64,000 nucleotides of DNA from Mytilus trossulus (GCF_036588685.1 NC_086378.1:26885578-26949577), one strand, 5' to 3'. Numbered from the stretch's first letter, positions 35,558 through 48,565 are shown. The notes: generated from the letters alone by a model not told the origin. Made by a program: numbers and translations.

Positions 35558-35900
35558 ACGACATCTTTTTATTTATCATGGCTAATTAAGATAAAGTATC
35601 GACTATTTTCAGGCTAATTCTTGTTGTTTATTCGAATGAGCTTGATTAATAAAATTGTGTATGTACCTTATAAAATGTATAAATTGTTTCACCAATTCTT
35701 CCTAATTCAACCATGGCAATTATATGAAACTTCACAGAATGATTTGAACATATCTATATATGTAGACTGAGCATTGCTATAATGGAATTGATTTTCAGCG
35801 ATTTTCCCCTATATTTTATAATGACAATTCTAATATCAAATCAAGGCAACAATTTATGTGTTTTTGCTGTGTTGATATAAGAATGACGTCCAAAACTTAG

Positions 35901-36175
35901 TTACAAATAGAAACACATTTCTTTTGGAAAACAGTGTTCAAAGACAACTGGAACTTTTCTCTTTTCCATTCCTTTAGGATGCGTTGACTCGGAACTCTCG
36001 TCGACCTCAAAGTATTTTGAAACATAATAAGTCATATCATTTAAAACACGTAATATATCTATGCAGTTTATCTTGCTACTCTCTTGATCTATACGTTTTA
36101 TTTGGGTCAATATTGCCTTGTGTAAAGAATATAACATCCATCCACCAACGCCTTCTCTTCCATAAGAATTTTTCT
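35901..36175 (-). CDS. Caspase A, last exon (small subunit)
   Basis: Starts after TGTAG with phase 1 and ends at TAA (35901-35903). Encodes 'EKNSYGREGVGGWMLYSLHK' and the closing beta strand 'VPVVFEHCFPKEMCFYL'. Equivalent to caspase p10 from the GSW motif to the end. Confidence 0.85.
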
Positions 36176-39100
36176 CTACAAAAAAAATTCATTAACTAGC
36201 TATAAGACACGTTCAATCCACCATTCTCTACAAAAGAGACTGTCTGTACCAAGTTAGAAATATGACAGTTGTTATCCATTCGTCTGATGTGTAACCTGGC
36301 TTTCTTTTTTACTCAGTCGATATATGACTTTTGAACAGCGGTATACTACTGTTACCTTTATTTGAGCTTTTAATTTTGCCATTTGAGCAGGGACATTCAT
36401 ATTTTGAATTTTCCTCGGAGTTCAGTATTATTGTGATTTTACTTTTTGAAACACCTAGATATATATAAGATGAAATACATGCAACTGTTCCCCTCGATGT
36501 TTCTTAAAGTATTTATACCCTGTGTAAACATTTTGGTTGCATATTTGACGTTTGACGTTGAAGTTAGAGTTTTATCGTCTGCTTTGTCCAATCACAAACT
36601 GATATAAACCTAACAAAAGGCAAGGAGTGACTTGTTAAAAATATTACGATATACTTAAACACTATAATTATGACTTTCGAGTATTTTTTCTCTCTTGTGA
36701 TATTTTGTGAACATTCGTGCTTATTGAACAGCTTGAATAATTTGTGGTAGATTTAACACGTTTATCTTTAAGAAATATATTTACCAGTTCTATGATTGTA
36801 ATACTCATTTGAGCACAAGAAATGCATACAGTCTGATTACATAAATGTTGAGATTGGTCACAATAACTTAATAACAACATGTCTTATGTTGTATCAAACA
36901 CATATTCCATATATATAATATATCTTTTAGATGTCTTTTGGATGTTATGTTGGACAGATAGTGATTACGAAGGGTTAAAAGATCCACACTACCATTGCTT
37001 ATCTCATGGTTTAAGGGATTCGCTACTCAATTTCAAAATAACAAGCTTTTCATAACACTAGTATATATTGATATGGGTTTAATACAGGAACAAAAATATG
37101 CAAAAAAAATATATAGGTCAATGTGCTTGTTTTCGATATATATTATATATATAAGCCATTGAAAGTTTGGCGGCAAAATGTTCTCTCTTGAGGTTTTAGA
37201 GCTTTATCAATGACAAGTTGAAGTTCTCAAATACTATTAAAAAAAGATTTTATAAGACTTTCACAGATGCTTTATAATAATGCATATAAAAAAATTATAA
37301 AATGAAAAATGGGGCATTGAGCATTTTTTTTCAAATTGATAAAACCGAGTATTCCGAAAATCTGCCAACAATCCCTAACCATGCCAGCGAACATCCTTAA
37401 TGGCTTTTATTTGAACTAAGTTGTCCTTAAATGAAATTTAATACCATGCATTCATCATGCTTTTCAATAACATATGATCAAATCGCTAAAAGGCCCCCTT
37501 CTAAATTATTGAAAACTATCGTTCTGCATTAATAATAATATCTTGGTGTAAATTAGATACACATATTCGGGCTAACGCATTCAACACACCAAAGCTTGCC
37601 CAATACTTATTAACATAAATGGCACAATACTACCTGAAGCTGTTGAATAAACGACGAGACAGTCATCTGCACACGGTGGATCTACAACACGTATGATTTC
37701 TTTTGGCTTATTTATATTGTAATCAAAGAACTTTTTCAGCGCTGCTTTGATACTGAACTCCGTTATGTCCTGGTCTTTAGACATGCTTCCAATCGGATCA
37801 TTGTCGGTAGGTTTACTTGCACTTGGTGACACAGTATCTGACGATGTAGCTTCGTTTGTTTGATTTAAAGAATTTTTTACAATACTGCGAACTAAAACTT
37901 CATGCCCATGTTCATTGCAGAACTCGTCCGGTTTCATCTTTGACCGACATGCCTACAAAGAAAAACTAGCTGTACACTCTTTTAAAGAAAATGTTTATTA
38001 TCAGAATCATAAGCCAAATTATTACAGAATCAATCATACTTCATGCTACTAGCATTGCACGGACTGAAATCAAACATATGTTAAACGATCCAGAACACAT
38101 AAGCGAAACTGTGTATTTCTCTGTTCTGGGTGTTCTTACATTTATTTGTACTATATTCCTGTCATGTTATGTTGTCATTTTAGCAGTATATTTAACATTG
38201 GTATAAGGCGTGGGGTCGGTTAGTCACATAACCAGGTTCAACCCAGCATTTTTTCTTAAAACATGTTGTACCATGTCAGGAATGTCCAGTTGTTATCTAC
38301 ATGTTCTATGTATGTTATATTGTTGTTTGATTTTTGTTGCACTTTAGTGGGTTTTTTTTTCGTTAAACAACTTTGTTTTGTTGTTTGATATCCACTTAAA
38401 AAAAAAATAAGCATAGAAGACAAGACACAAATTAAGTTAGTAAATGGTACGAAGTATATAAACAGATATATGTGGTATGATTGTCAAAGGGAACTATATC
38501 CACCACAGTTCAACTGAAGTAAATGTAAGCATTATAGCCAACCGTAAGACCTCACAATCAGACAAAGACATAACGTACTGCTATAAAAGGCCTGATATAT
38601 AAAAAAAAAATGTGAAACAATTTAAACAAAAAGACGTTTTGGAATATCCGTTTCAAAGATGATAGCGGACATGTTTCTAATGTCGTAACTACAATCCCCT
38701 TTCCCGTATGCCATCTTCTGAATAAGACTTGTTACTTGGTTAGAACTAACACGAAGGATGAAATAAGTGGAGAAAGATCTACCTTTCGTTCTGGAGCACA
38801 TGTGATCATTCCAAGTTTTTGGTGGGGTTTGTGTTGCTGATTATTCAGTGTTCTATGTTGTGTTTTATGTACTATAGTTTGTCTGTTTTTTTTTTAGTTT
38901 TTTGAATTTTCCTTGCTTCGTTGTTTTCTTTTTAAAGTTTTAAATTGATATATGTATCCCTCGGCTTTAGTAAGAAAGTATAACCCGGATTTGTTTTCTT
39001 TCAATCGATTTATGTCTTTTGGACACAAGGTATACTAATGTTGCCTTTATTTAGTGATGACGTTGTCAGTCAGTTTATTTTCAACTAATGATTATGAATG

Positions 39101-41870
39101 TCCACCTGGTATCTTTTGTCTCTCTATGAAACAATCTACGAAAAACACATTTTATGACTACCACTGAACTACAGAATCCTGACTTAAGACAGGCATATTC
39201 AGAACATTGCATGGTTAATCAAGGTTAGGAAAGTTAAACCCTAAACTTACATGAGACAGCGGTGTAACAGCAAAACATATGAACAAACTGTAAACATGTG
39301 TCTCATTCGTCTTAACTAAAACAATCAGGGCAATGAAAACGTATATATGTATAGTAAAAATATTAAGGTAAATTCAAGGTGAATTATAAACAGGAGACAT
39401 TTATAAAAAAAAAATGAAACGTAATAAATGAATGGGAAAAGTGAATATATTCACATTGTTAAAGCGGCAGAGATGTTGATTCTAAAGGCAGACTTGTTTC
39501 TAACGTACCATATAATTCCCTCAATTTCTAACCATTCAAAGATACGAACCTGAATAAAAAACATTTTAGGCTTATCTTGTAATCCCTTAACACCAGCGAC
39601 TTTTTCAATTATACTTTTCGTTGTCACCGTATCATTATCAACTCCATAAATACAATGATCTCTGTAATATACTTCAGTAGGCAGGGAATCCACAGGTCTT
39701 GGTTTTTCGTTACCATGGCTTCCAATTATACACGCAAAACAATCTGAATTTTGATGGAATTGTGTCTGCTCGCAGGCTATGAAATGAGCATACATTTTGT
39801 TCCATTATTTTCTAGCAGGAATTTAGGGAATCATAGATTTAATTCAACGTCGTAGTACATAAAACAGTATTATTTTTTGCTGAGTTTTTAAACAAATAAA
39901 ATATCTTAGAGCTTTGAACGGGTTATGATTTATCTTGGTTGTAACCGATGACCATTTGTATAAATTCTCTAGGTTTCTTTATATATTCCTCTAATGGTTG
40001 ACCGATAGACTATAATTATTACGTCGTTTTGGTTTTGATTGAACATTAAATTGATACATTATTGACGTTCATCCTAGTTGTACCACCTTTTAGCCAGGAG
40101 TCATTCACTCACATATGATCTTTTTAAACTGGCTATCACTAATAAAAAGGCGTTCTAGGTTGCTATTGAAAACATATTTTCAATCTTCCACGTGGCATTT
40201 TTTAGACCTATTTCATTGCAATACAGCAGTTTTTGAAACATTTTTCCTTTTGCATAATATATGCAGTATCTTTAGACGGTTTAATCGTATGCCTTTTTGT
40301 AGTTTCTCTGATATGTGATGTGGTTTGTTGAATTGAATCCATGTGATTATGGACTTTCCAAATTGATTTTCCTCTGAGTTCAGTATTTTTGTGATTTTAC
40401 TTTGTACTTATACATTCCGCCATTGTGTTATTGTGCTATGTTCAATTTTGGTATTATTGTCTTACACTTTTGCTAATGCGCTTTGTCTACACAGGTACTA
40501 TTTCTGTATCAAAAATACTGGAAATTTACTTTTAATAATCAGTACTATTTTGCTACTTTAAGATTATTGTAATATTTCGACCTGTATTTTACAGTACTTA
40601 ATTTTAATACACCGTAATATTTTCAGCATTTTGAAGGTTTATCTATTTCAAATCTCTTACAATTATGATTGTCAATTGGTATTATTTCAGTACCAAAAAT
40701 GTATAGTACAAATAAACAGCTGTAACAGACAGGCATCTTAATATTACAATATTTAAGGTACCCGGTAATAGTAATAAATATTATTTCCAGTACAACAGAT
40801 TTTTAGTACATAAATCGTTCCTATGCAGAAGTAGCAGTGTATATGCCTTTTTGTGCCTTTTGTGACCGTTGTTTTTAGTTTGTTTGATGTGTTTGAGCAT
40901 TTGATTTTTGTCATTTGATTAGGGTCTTTTCATTTTGAATTTACCTCGGAGTTCAGTATTTTTATTCTACTTTTTTATCAGTACATGAACAATGTATTTT
41001 AATAAGTTAGTGATAAATGAGATTTTTAATTTCTACCTTTTAGTTTCTGAATTTTCAATAATCAAAATCATCTTACCTATTTCTACAACCCAATTAATCT
41101 GTTGTGCAGTCAAATCCTTGAAGGTTACAACTGTAAAGTTAAGATGTTGTCCAAATGTTTCTTGCATATTTGTTAGTTCATCATCACAGTAATTCCGTTG
41201 TTTACAATTTTTGAAGTTTTCATTGCTAATTATAATTGCTAAGCCTCTGTAAATGTTGTTACATTCATATTCGTTTTGGTTAGAAGATACACTACGTTTG
41301 GATTTCAAAGATCCTGATTTCAAAATGCTGAAACATATATACACACATTACATCAGACAGAGTTTGTAATTATACAAAACAAAGTATGCTACAAGTATGT
41401 TACATTGGCAACATTGTAAACTACATTTGTTCGCAGTAACATAAATTAATAGTTGTTTCCCTCTAGTTGAGTATTTTTCAATTCACTTTGATTATTTTGC
41501 ATGCTTCCTCTAATTTCTTAATTTCTGATATTAATCGTGGTTCTTCCAACATGTCCAAATTAATACATACTTTCACTGATTTATTTTACTGATCTTCTTC
41601 ATAATTGTTCGAAAACTTGTTACCATATTTGAAGTACGTATAATATCAAAATAGAAATAAACTATTCAGTAACAGTTACCTGTGATTTTATTGTATTTGG
41701 TACTTTATTGTTACTGAACATTTACTGCAAAATTCCGATCGGTGGAAATCTTCGACAAGAATATCAGAAACAATTAGTGTAAAAATTTCTGGTATCTGAA
41801 AAACATGGTATAAATAACTTAAAATACCTTTCAAAAATGTGTCTCATCTCTTCTTTGCTTTTAGTTCTTC
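35901..41870 (-). CDS. Caspase-like cysteine protease A (five exons found)
   Basis: Peptidase C14 family. Exons (minus strand) 41828-41870, 41077-41327, 39550-39776, 37634-37952 and 35901-36175 join in phase. The large-subunit start is 'YRGLAIIISNENF' with 'RNYCDDELTNMQETF' (R-x-x-x-D pattern). The catalytic His is in 'CFACIIGSHGNE' and the catalytic Cys in FFIQ/ACRS, split by an intron right before Ala. A Ser- and Thr-rich linker of about 100 residues follows, then the small subunit: 'DDCLVVYSTASG', 'SYGREGVGGWML', 'CIDILRVLNDM' and 'VPVVFEHCFPKEM'. No CARD or DED is visible; the N-terminus is short. Caspases cleave after Asp in apoptosis and immune signalling in the cytosol. Odd: QACRS instead of QACxG. 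A 7-nt coding exon at 47244-47250 could supply the start. Tandem duplicate of gene B. I cannot tell whether it is active. Confidence 0.85.
36196..36440 (+). repeat. Dispersed 'ACAGTTGTTATCC' repeat in a caspase A intron
   Basis: 'actagctataagacacgttc', 'atgacagttgttatccattc' and 'ttttcctcggagttcagtat' match the family at 12738-12930 and 40865-40970. Confidence 0.6.
37634..37952 (-). CDS. Caspase A, catalytic-Cys exon and linker
   Basis: Begins exactly with Ala-Cys-Arg-Ser (GCA TGT CGG TCA) after TTTGTAG and ends 'YSTASG' at G/GTAGTA. Between them is a linker rich in Ser, Thr, Asn and Asp, including 'SSDTVSPSASKPTDNDPIGS', which offers Asp residues for processing. Confidence 0.85.
38465..39125 (+). 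mobile_element. Truncated retroelement copy and repeat fragments in a caspase A intron
   Basis: 38465-38600 resembles the 'gtggtatgattg' family. 38640-39125 matches the tail of the 15.6-kb retroelement ('gtcgtaactacaatcccctt', 'ttttggtggggtttgtgttg', 'tctatgttgtgttttatgta', 'cgttgtcag'). The open frame is gone, so only the 3' end was copied. Confidence 0.6.
39550..39776 (-). CDS. Caspase A, catalytic-His exon
   Basis: Phase 1 start after TTTCATAG, ends FFIQ at CAG/GTTCGT. Encodes 'QNSDCFACIIGSHGNEKPRP', 'YYRDHCIYGVDNDTVTTKSI' and 'GLQDKPKMFFIQ'. His of SHG is the catalytic histidine; DKPKMFFIQ is the strand leading to the active Cys. Confidence 0.85.
40865..40975 (+). repeat. Dispersed 'TTTGATGTGTTTGAGC' repeat fragment
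   Basis: 'tttgttgatgt'-type text, here 'tttgtttgatgtgtttgagc' and 'cctcggagttcagtattttt', matches the family at 36230-36440. Lies between caspase A exons. Confidence 0.5.
41077..41327 (-). CDS. Caspase A, start of large subunit
   Basis: 251 nt, the same length as its gene B partner. Acceptor GTTTCAG, donor G/GTAAGA. Encodes 'ILKSGSLKSKRSVSSNQNEY', 'YRGLAIIISNENF' and 'FTVVTFKDLTAQQINWVVEI'. Confidence 0.85.
41828..41870 (-). CDS. Caspase A, small prodomain exon
   Basis: 43 nt between TTTAAG and AG/GTATTT, encoding RTKSKEEMRHIFE. Matches in place and phase the 37-nt gene B exon (GSKQDVIDIFA), which supports both despite their size. Confidence 0.65.
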
Positions 41871-43560
41871 CTTAAATGAAAAATATTTCTTTCTCAAAAT
41901 TGCATAATTATCAAATTACTGATCTGTATAATGTTAATTCGGAAATTATTGCGAGGTTATTGTTATTGCGAATAATGCGACTGAGTTGTAAACGCAATAA
42001 TTAAAACTCGCATTTTGTAATATTTTAACTGAATTAAGCATGACTTTTCTCAAAATCGTAAAAATTAAAATCGCATTCAAGTGTAAAATGACAAAATCGC
42101 AATAATAAAATCTAGCAATAATTTCTGAATTTACAGTAAAATAATTTAGACTTGATCCACAGAAGTGTAAAACTTATATCTAGTTTTGTTGATGTTGACG
42201 ATTATATCTTCATTGACCTCCAGATTTCATATTTTTCTTTTGTCGAATAGCTGTCTTATTGATATATACATGTATGTATTTATTCATATAATTAGGATTA
42301 TAAACTTGTAAATCTTTTATATGTTGTTTTTTTTTTTTATTTATTAGGGTTTTCGGTGAATAATCTGTATTTTATATATTTTATCTAAGCTTCTCTCTTC
42401 CCACGTTTGATATTCAAGTATGACACATTTTTTTTTTTACCAAAACTATTTTCGTTGCCAGAATTCGTTCTCTCTAATGATATTGTAAAACAGAAATTTA
42501 TCTAGTGAATTTTATTACAAACAAGTGAATCTCCTTACACATAATCTCATCACATGCATTATCTCTACGTGTGTTTTATTTTTCTATCCTGGCGATTCAT
42601 GAGATCCGAAAACATATTGTGTATTATACCTTACAATAAAAAAGCAGCTATATAATTGTTTTGTTCATGCCTCATTAGTGCGAAACGTTATAGTTATTTT
42701 ATTCCAAGTTCATCCTGATCCTTCATATGAGTATATCTGTCCAGTTATAGTCTTTGAAATTCACATTATCTTGAAGTATTTTGTAATATCCCTGTCTGTG
42801 TTTAACTAAAGATATACACATTTAGACAGACTGTTGTGGAATGATTTCTTAAACTAATCATCATAGTACAGGCCATAGACGACATATTCTATAATGAAAC
42901 GGACATTCGGACTTTAACAGGACAAATTCCAACTACTGGAATTTGTTAGTTCATTTTGGTGTTCTTTTACAAATGTTGGGGAATGATGAAACTATGTGAA
43001 CGAGTGCTATTCTACGGAACCAATAATTGATTCAGTTATTTCAACCAATATTAAGTGAATCCTCAGGTCATGCAGGTAAATATCTCGACTCGAAATTATG
43101 CTCATTGTTCCCGTACGACACTGTGATCCTTCTATACAAATGTGCGTAGTCTCAGGAATATAACACGAAGTTTTTTGTTGTTGTTCTTTTTTTTCTCTCT
43201 TTATAAATATATGTTCGCACAATTCGCCATTTTAGATACAACCCTAATTCTCAACACCTTTTGTTTTAGCTGTTCATATGTGGGTAAAGTACATTTATTT
43301 GAAAGCTGTTTAACAGAATGAACCCACCTCCTGTACTGCCTTCATCTCTAGGCGGGTTTTAGAAGGTTGTTCTCTGATAAATTTACTTTCACATCATTAA
43401 TATGTAAAATTGCAATGCACATCAAAGTTCTTTATGTAATGTACAAATTCATTAAAAATTCAATTTAGTTCCTGACGATATAATACTTAGGGTTTGCCAT
43501 ACATTTATATGTCTTTTTTATAAACGATTGTCATACAATGAAACTATCAGACCTAGTGCG
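41871..43560. other. Upstream of caspase A small exon; no further exon confirmed
   Basis: AT-rich DNA with T-runs. No convincing first exon like that of gene B was found here. Confidence 0.4.
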
Positions 43561-46148
43561 ATTAGAGGTCGGTCATTTAAAGACGTATTAACCGTATCGT
43601 TTACGCAGATCTGCATCTGCCTGCAGATTTATCAAAAACAGTATGTGATCTCGAGCTTTTATTTTATGTACTTTCAATAATGCAAATGAGCAACTGATTA
43701 ATTTCTAATGCAAAAAATTAACAAAACAATTAGGAAATATCAGGTTTTTATGGAACATGTAATCCCATTTTTAGCTCACCTGGCCCAAAGGGCCAAGTGA
43801 GCTTTTCTCGTCACTTTGCGTCCGGCGTCCGGCGTCCGGCGTCCGTCGTCCGTCGTCCGTCGTCCGGCGTTAGCTTTTACAAAAATCTTCTCCTCTGAAA
43901 CTACTGGGCCAAATCAAACCAAACTTGCCCACAATCATCAATGGGGTATCTAGTTTAAAAAATGTGTGGCGTGACCCGGTCAACCAACCAAGATGGCCGC
44001 CACGGCTAAAAACAGAACATAGGGGTAAAATGCAGTTTTTGGCTTATAACTCAAAAACCAAAGCATTTAGAGCAAATCTGACATGGGGTAAAAATGTTTT
44101 TCAGGTCAAGATCTATCTGCCCTGAAATTTTCAGATGAATCGGTCAATCGGTTGTTGGGTTGCTGCCCCTGAATTGGTAATTTTGAAGAAATTTTGCTGT
44201 TTTTGGTTTTTATCTTGAATATTATTATAGATAGAGATAAACTGTAAACAGCAATAATGTTCAGCAAAGTAAGATCTACAAATAAGTCAGCATGACCAAA
44301 ATGGTCAGTTGATCCGTTTAGGAGTTATTGCCCTTTATAGTCAATTTTTAACCATTTTTCGTAAATTAAAGTAATCTTTTACAAAAATCTTCTTCTCTGA
44401 AACTACTGGGCCAAATTAATCCAAACTTGGCCACAATCATCTTTGGGGTATCTAGTTTAAAAAATGTGTGGCGTGACCTGGTCAACCAACCAAGATGGCC
44501 GCCACCGCTAACAATAGAACATAGGGGTAAAATGCATTTTTTGGCTTATAACTCAAAAACCAAAGCATTTTGAGGAATCTGACATGGGATAAAAATGTTT
44601 ATCAGGTCAAGATCTATCTGCCCTGAAATTTTCAGATGAATCGGTCAATTGGTTGTTGGGTTGCTGCCCCTGAATTGGTAATTTTGAGGAAATTTTGCTG
44701 TTTTTGGTTATTATCTTGAATATTATTATAGATAGAGATAAATTGTAAACAGCAATAATGTTCAGCAAAGTAAGATCTACAAATAAGTCAAAATGACCAA
44801 AATGGTCAGTTGACCCCTTTAGGAGTTATTGCCCTTTATAGTCAATCTTTAACCATTTTTCATAAATCTAAGTAATCTTTTACAAAATCTCCACTGAAAC
44901 TACTAGGCCACAATCATCTTTGGGGTATCTAGTTTGAAAAATGTGTCCGATGACCTGGCCATTCAACCAAGATGGCCGCCACGGCTAAAAATAGAACATA
45001 GGGGTAAAATGCAGTTTTTTGCTTATAACTATGAAACCAAAGCATCTAGAGCAAATCTGACAAGAAGTTAAATTGTTAATCAAGTCAATATCTATCTGCC
45101 CTGAATTTTTCAGATGAATTGGACAACTGGTTGTTGGGTTGCTGCCCTCCAATTGGTAATTTTTTAAGAAATTTTGCCGTTTTTGGTTATCTTCAATACT
45201 ATTATAGATAGCGATAAACTGTAAACAGCTATAATGTTCAGCAAAGTAAGATCTACAAATAAGGCAACATGACCTAAATGGTCAATTGACCCCTTAAGGA
45301 GTTATTGCCCTTTATAGTCAATTTTTAACAATTTTCATTAATTTGGTAAATTTATGTAAATTTTTACCAAATATAGTTCTCTGTTACTAATGGGCAAAGT
45401 TCATGATAGATATAATTGTAAGAAGCAAAATCGTTCAGTAAAGTAAGAACTTCAAACACATCACCATCACCAAAATACAATTTTGTCATGAATCCATTTG
45501 TGTCCTTTGTTTAATATGCACATAGACCAAGGTGAGCGACACAGGCTCTTTAGAGCCTCTAGTTAAAGATATTCCGGATAGTTGGAACAGTTTACAGGCA
45601 TGATTGGAGTGAATACGGTAAAATCATTTATTTGTGTGCTTACTTGTGCTCACGTAGAACCAAATTGTTATTTGACTAAAAGAGTGATACTTGTTTAACT
45701 GTTTTATTAAATGTACATGTATTTATTATTTTATATGACATCTAAAGACAACTTGTGTTTCTATTACTTCTTATGATAACATCGCAAATGAACAATATTC
45801 AAAGTTCCTTACATGTATATAAGTAGTACATTTGATTTTTGTTTGTGTTTATTAATGTAAGATCTTGAAATATTTTTTAAGTAGATTATTACATGTATTT
45901 AGGGATTGTGTACGATATTCGCGTACATACCATACATTGGCTCCCTTTGAAGGCATGTAAAAGTAGTTGATAGACCCCCTTATTATTATTTTTACAAAAC
46001 ACCACCGATGCAAGGTGAATTTTAATTTTTTCGAACGTAAAGTGTTCTTAAGCTCGGGATCGCATACTTCTTTTTGATAAATCTGCAGATGTAGATACGT
46101 CAACGTATACGATACAGTTGATACGTTTTTAAATGACCGACCTCTAAT
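43561..46148. mobile_element. Element with ~100-bp terminal inverted repeats, hosting a nested repeat
   Basis: 43561-43660 starts 'attagaggtcggtcatttaa' and its reverse complement ends at 46148 ('aaatgaccgacctctaat'). Matching continues through 'gtatcgt', 'ctgcagatttatcaaaa' and 'gatctcgagctt'. Without the nested 1.8-kb repeat the element would be about 0.8 kb. No transposase frame. It lies between the caspase genes, possibly inside intron 1 of gene A. Confidence 0.7.
43773..45561 (+). mobile_element. Large dispersed bivalve-type repeat, most complete copy
   Basis: Starts with a 31-nt hairpin ('agctcacctggccc' / 'gggccaagtgagct', 43773-43803), then a 7-bp microsatellite of 'gtccggc' and 'gtccgtc' (about 43820-43870), then three ~500-bp tandem units (from about 43875, 44375 and 44880, the third diverged), and ends with hairpin 'aggctctttagagcct' followed by CTAG. 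Hairpins at both ends, a microsatellite and tandem units, and CTAG then T recall non-autonomous Helitron-like elements; this is inference. No coding frame. Confidence 0.7.
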
Positions 46149-48560
46149 TAAACTAGTTAACAACCATCACTCTCTGATTGAAACTGCACGTTCACAATCA
46201 GGAATTTCAATTTATTAGAAGGTTACTAGTATACTTAGTATTAAAAAGCTTTTTCAATTAGATGGGACCTTTAGAAGAAAACAAATTTTTATTTGTGATG
46301 TAATAATGGCCCTACCTTTAACCGTTCCTTCGTATGTGTTTGTCGCCATTACAAGGAAGAAATACTTGATATTATACTACTAATATACTCTTGTATACTT
46401 AATGGAAAATATCTAACGTAATTGTTTCCGTTCATAGATTATTTGTATTTATAGCTTAAAGACATTGTGATTTTTTTTCATTTATAAAACTTATAATCCT
46501 TCTACTTTTGATAACTTTTTTTTCATATATGAATAATCAGTCGAAAAAAAGAATGCATGATTGGCCCGTGCAAACGCAAATTTTAACATAAGGTGTATTG
46601 TTCCTTGTCATCGAACTATGAATGCCCAGTAGACTTTCTAATATGTTTAAGTTTTAATTCTTTTTGCTGTATGAATATCTGAAGAGGAATAAGGGTAAAC
46701 GCAAATGAGTAATTGGTACAACTACCTTAAATGTAATTTGTATTAAAATTAAAAATCGAAAAAATGCATTTGTTTCTTTTATTGTCTGATATTGTCTCTT
46801 TTATTGTCTGAAATATTACTGATTGGAAAAAATAAGCCGGTGACTCTATGATTATTTTACATCAGTATACAGACATTCGTGTACCAACAACATATAGTTT
46901 TTTAATTTGAGATTTTATAATATGAAGACATATATATCTTTTATAAAAAAAGTCATATACGTTTTTCAATTACTTTATTTGCTTTCTTTACAAATATTCA
47001 CCTATTTCAAAATAATTCAATAATTTTTATTTTAAAGGTTCAAAAGATAAAAGCACTATTTTTTTCGATTTTAAGTTGAAGTTCAAAGAGTCAACGATGC
47101 ATGTAAAATTCTACCAAAACCTGTAACATTAATTGTAACTTGGCCTTAACAGAGAAAAAATATACGAAATCGTTAGTCAAACCCCAGTAGTTGGTGAAAA
47201 TATTTATATAAGGGAAACAATTATACTCTAGAATTATACTTACTTGTCATGATACCATAGATTTCATGTCCGATGCTTCCTTGTTGATTCGAACTTATTT
47301 TAAGTCACTGTGCCTAAACCACACCGGCAAAAATTGTTCGGACTCGATGGTGTCTAACATCCACCACAATGACGGAACATCAATAGACAGAAGAAAGATA
47401 GGTTTCTCCATATTTTTTTCATGCATATTTTGTAGTTGCTGTTAAGGTATAAGGTTTTGACATTTTCGATGCTATATTCTCCCTTTTAATTGTAATCATA
47501 AAATGATAGTATGGATCCAAAGCTATGTACTGATAATTTGGGATTTGTCAGTAAAAAATAGACATGGAAAGTTCTTGCCGGTTTGTTGTAAGTTAAGTTA
47601 TTCTTACCTCACATTTTTTGTTGTAAACAAGATATAAGCCTGGCTATTCGATTGAATTAAAAATACGACCAATACGAGTAAAAAAAAAAAGCAAGCAATT
47701 TTTATCCAAATATTTGGTTGATATGTATAAGGGGAAGTGAGGGGTTATGAATCAACAAGAGGCTAAGAATGAGTTTGAAATACCAACGATTTAATGAATG
47801 ACGGTCAACAAATGGAGACATCAAGGCCACACCCAGCAGACAGGTTGCAGTCTGGTCTTGCATTTTTTTTTTACATATAATAGGTCGGTGAAACAGACGT
47901 TCTGGTTAGACTTAATAATTCTGTTGGAAATTTTCGTTTCCAATAGCAAAAAAGTGGACAAGATTTTTGTTTTCAATCCTGATACGAACAGAATTTGTGT
48001 TTAAGGCAAAAAATCAGAGTCTCTCAAATATCTAAGACTGTCTCCTCAAATCAGATGGTTCGTACTCACGACTTTACATATATCTAGAGCTTACACTGAT
48101 TGGGGATCAATATTTAGCCATGTTATTTTAAAATAGGCTGGGGCGTTTGGGGTTTAACATGTTTTTGAAGTTAGATAATATTGATGTGGATCTTTTTTTC
48201 ATGAGAGTGTAATAGTCTATAGAGTATTACTTTCTGTTTGATGGAATAGTGAACAAGAAGTCAATACGTTCTTGCTCAATCTTGTGTCGCTTTGAAGGTG
48301 TCGTGATTATCATCCTCAGCCTATGCAATGTGTTACTGTAATTTGAATTTCAAAATGACTGAGCGACGCTTTTTTCGACGCGCTGGTGAACTCCAACCAT
48401 AGCGTTCATATGACTTTGATAATCAGTAAATTCCATCAAAATTTCTTTATAAGTAAAGAATTGTCACCTAAAAATTAAATACTAGAGTACACGGGAAACG
48501 GCAAAGTTCCGACTAAGTCTAGTCTGATCAATCATTTTACAACTAAAAATAAAAAAAAGT
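46149..48560. other. AT-rich gap between caspase genes, no gene confirmed
   Basis: No protein-like frame apart from a possible 7-nt exon of caspase A at 47244-47250 (minus strand, listed separately). Confidence 0.4.
47244..47250 (-). CDS. Candidate start exon of caspase A (Met-Thr)
   Basis: ATGACAA followed by a perfect donor GTAAGT on the minus strand. Its phase 1 end fits the 43-nt exon at 41870 and would give M-T-R-RTKSK. The total coding length would be 1122 nt, 373 residues. An upstream in-frame extension also exists, so the true start could be different. The intron would be 5.4 kb and contain the nested elements. Confidence 0.25.
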
Positions 48561-48565
48561 CCTAG

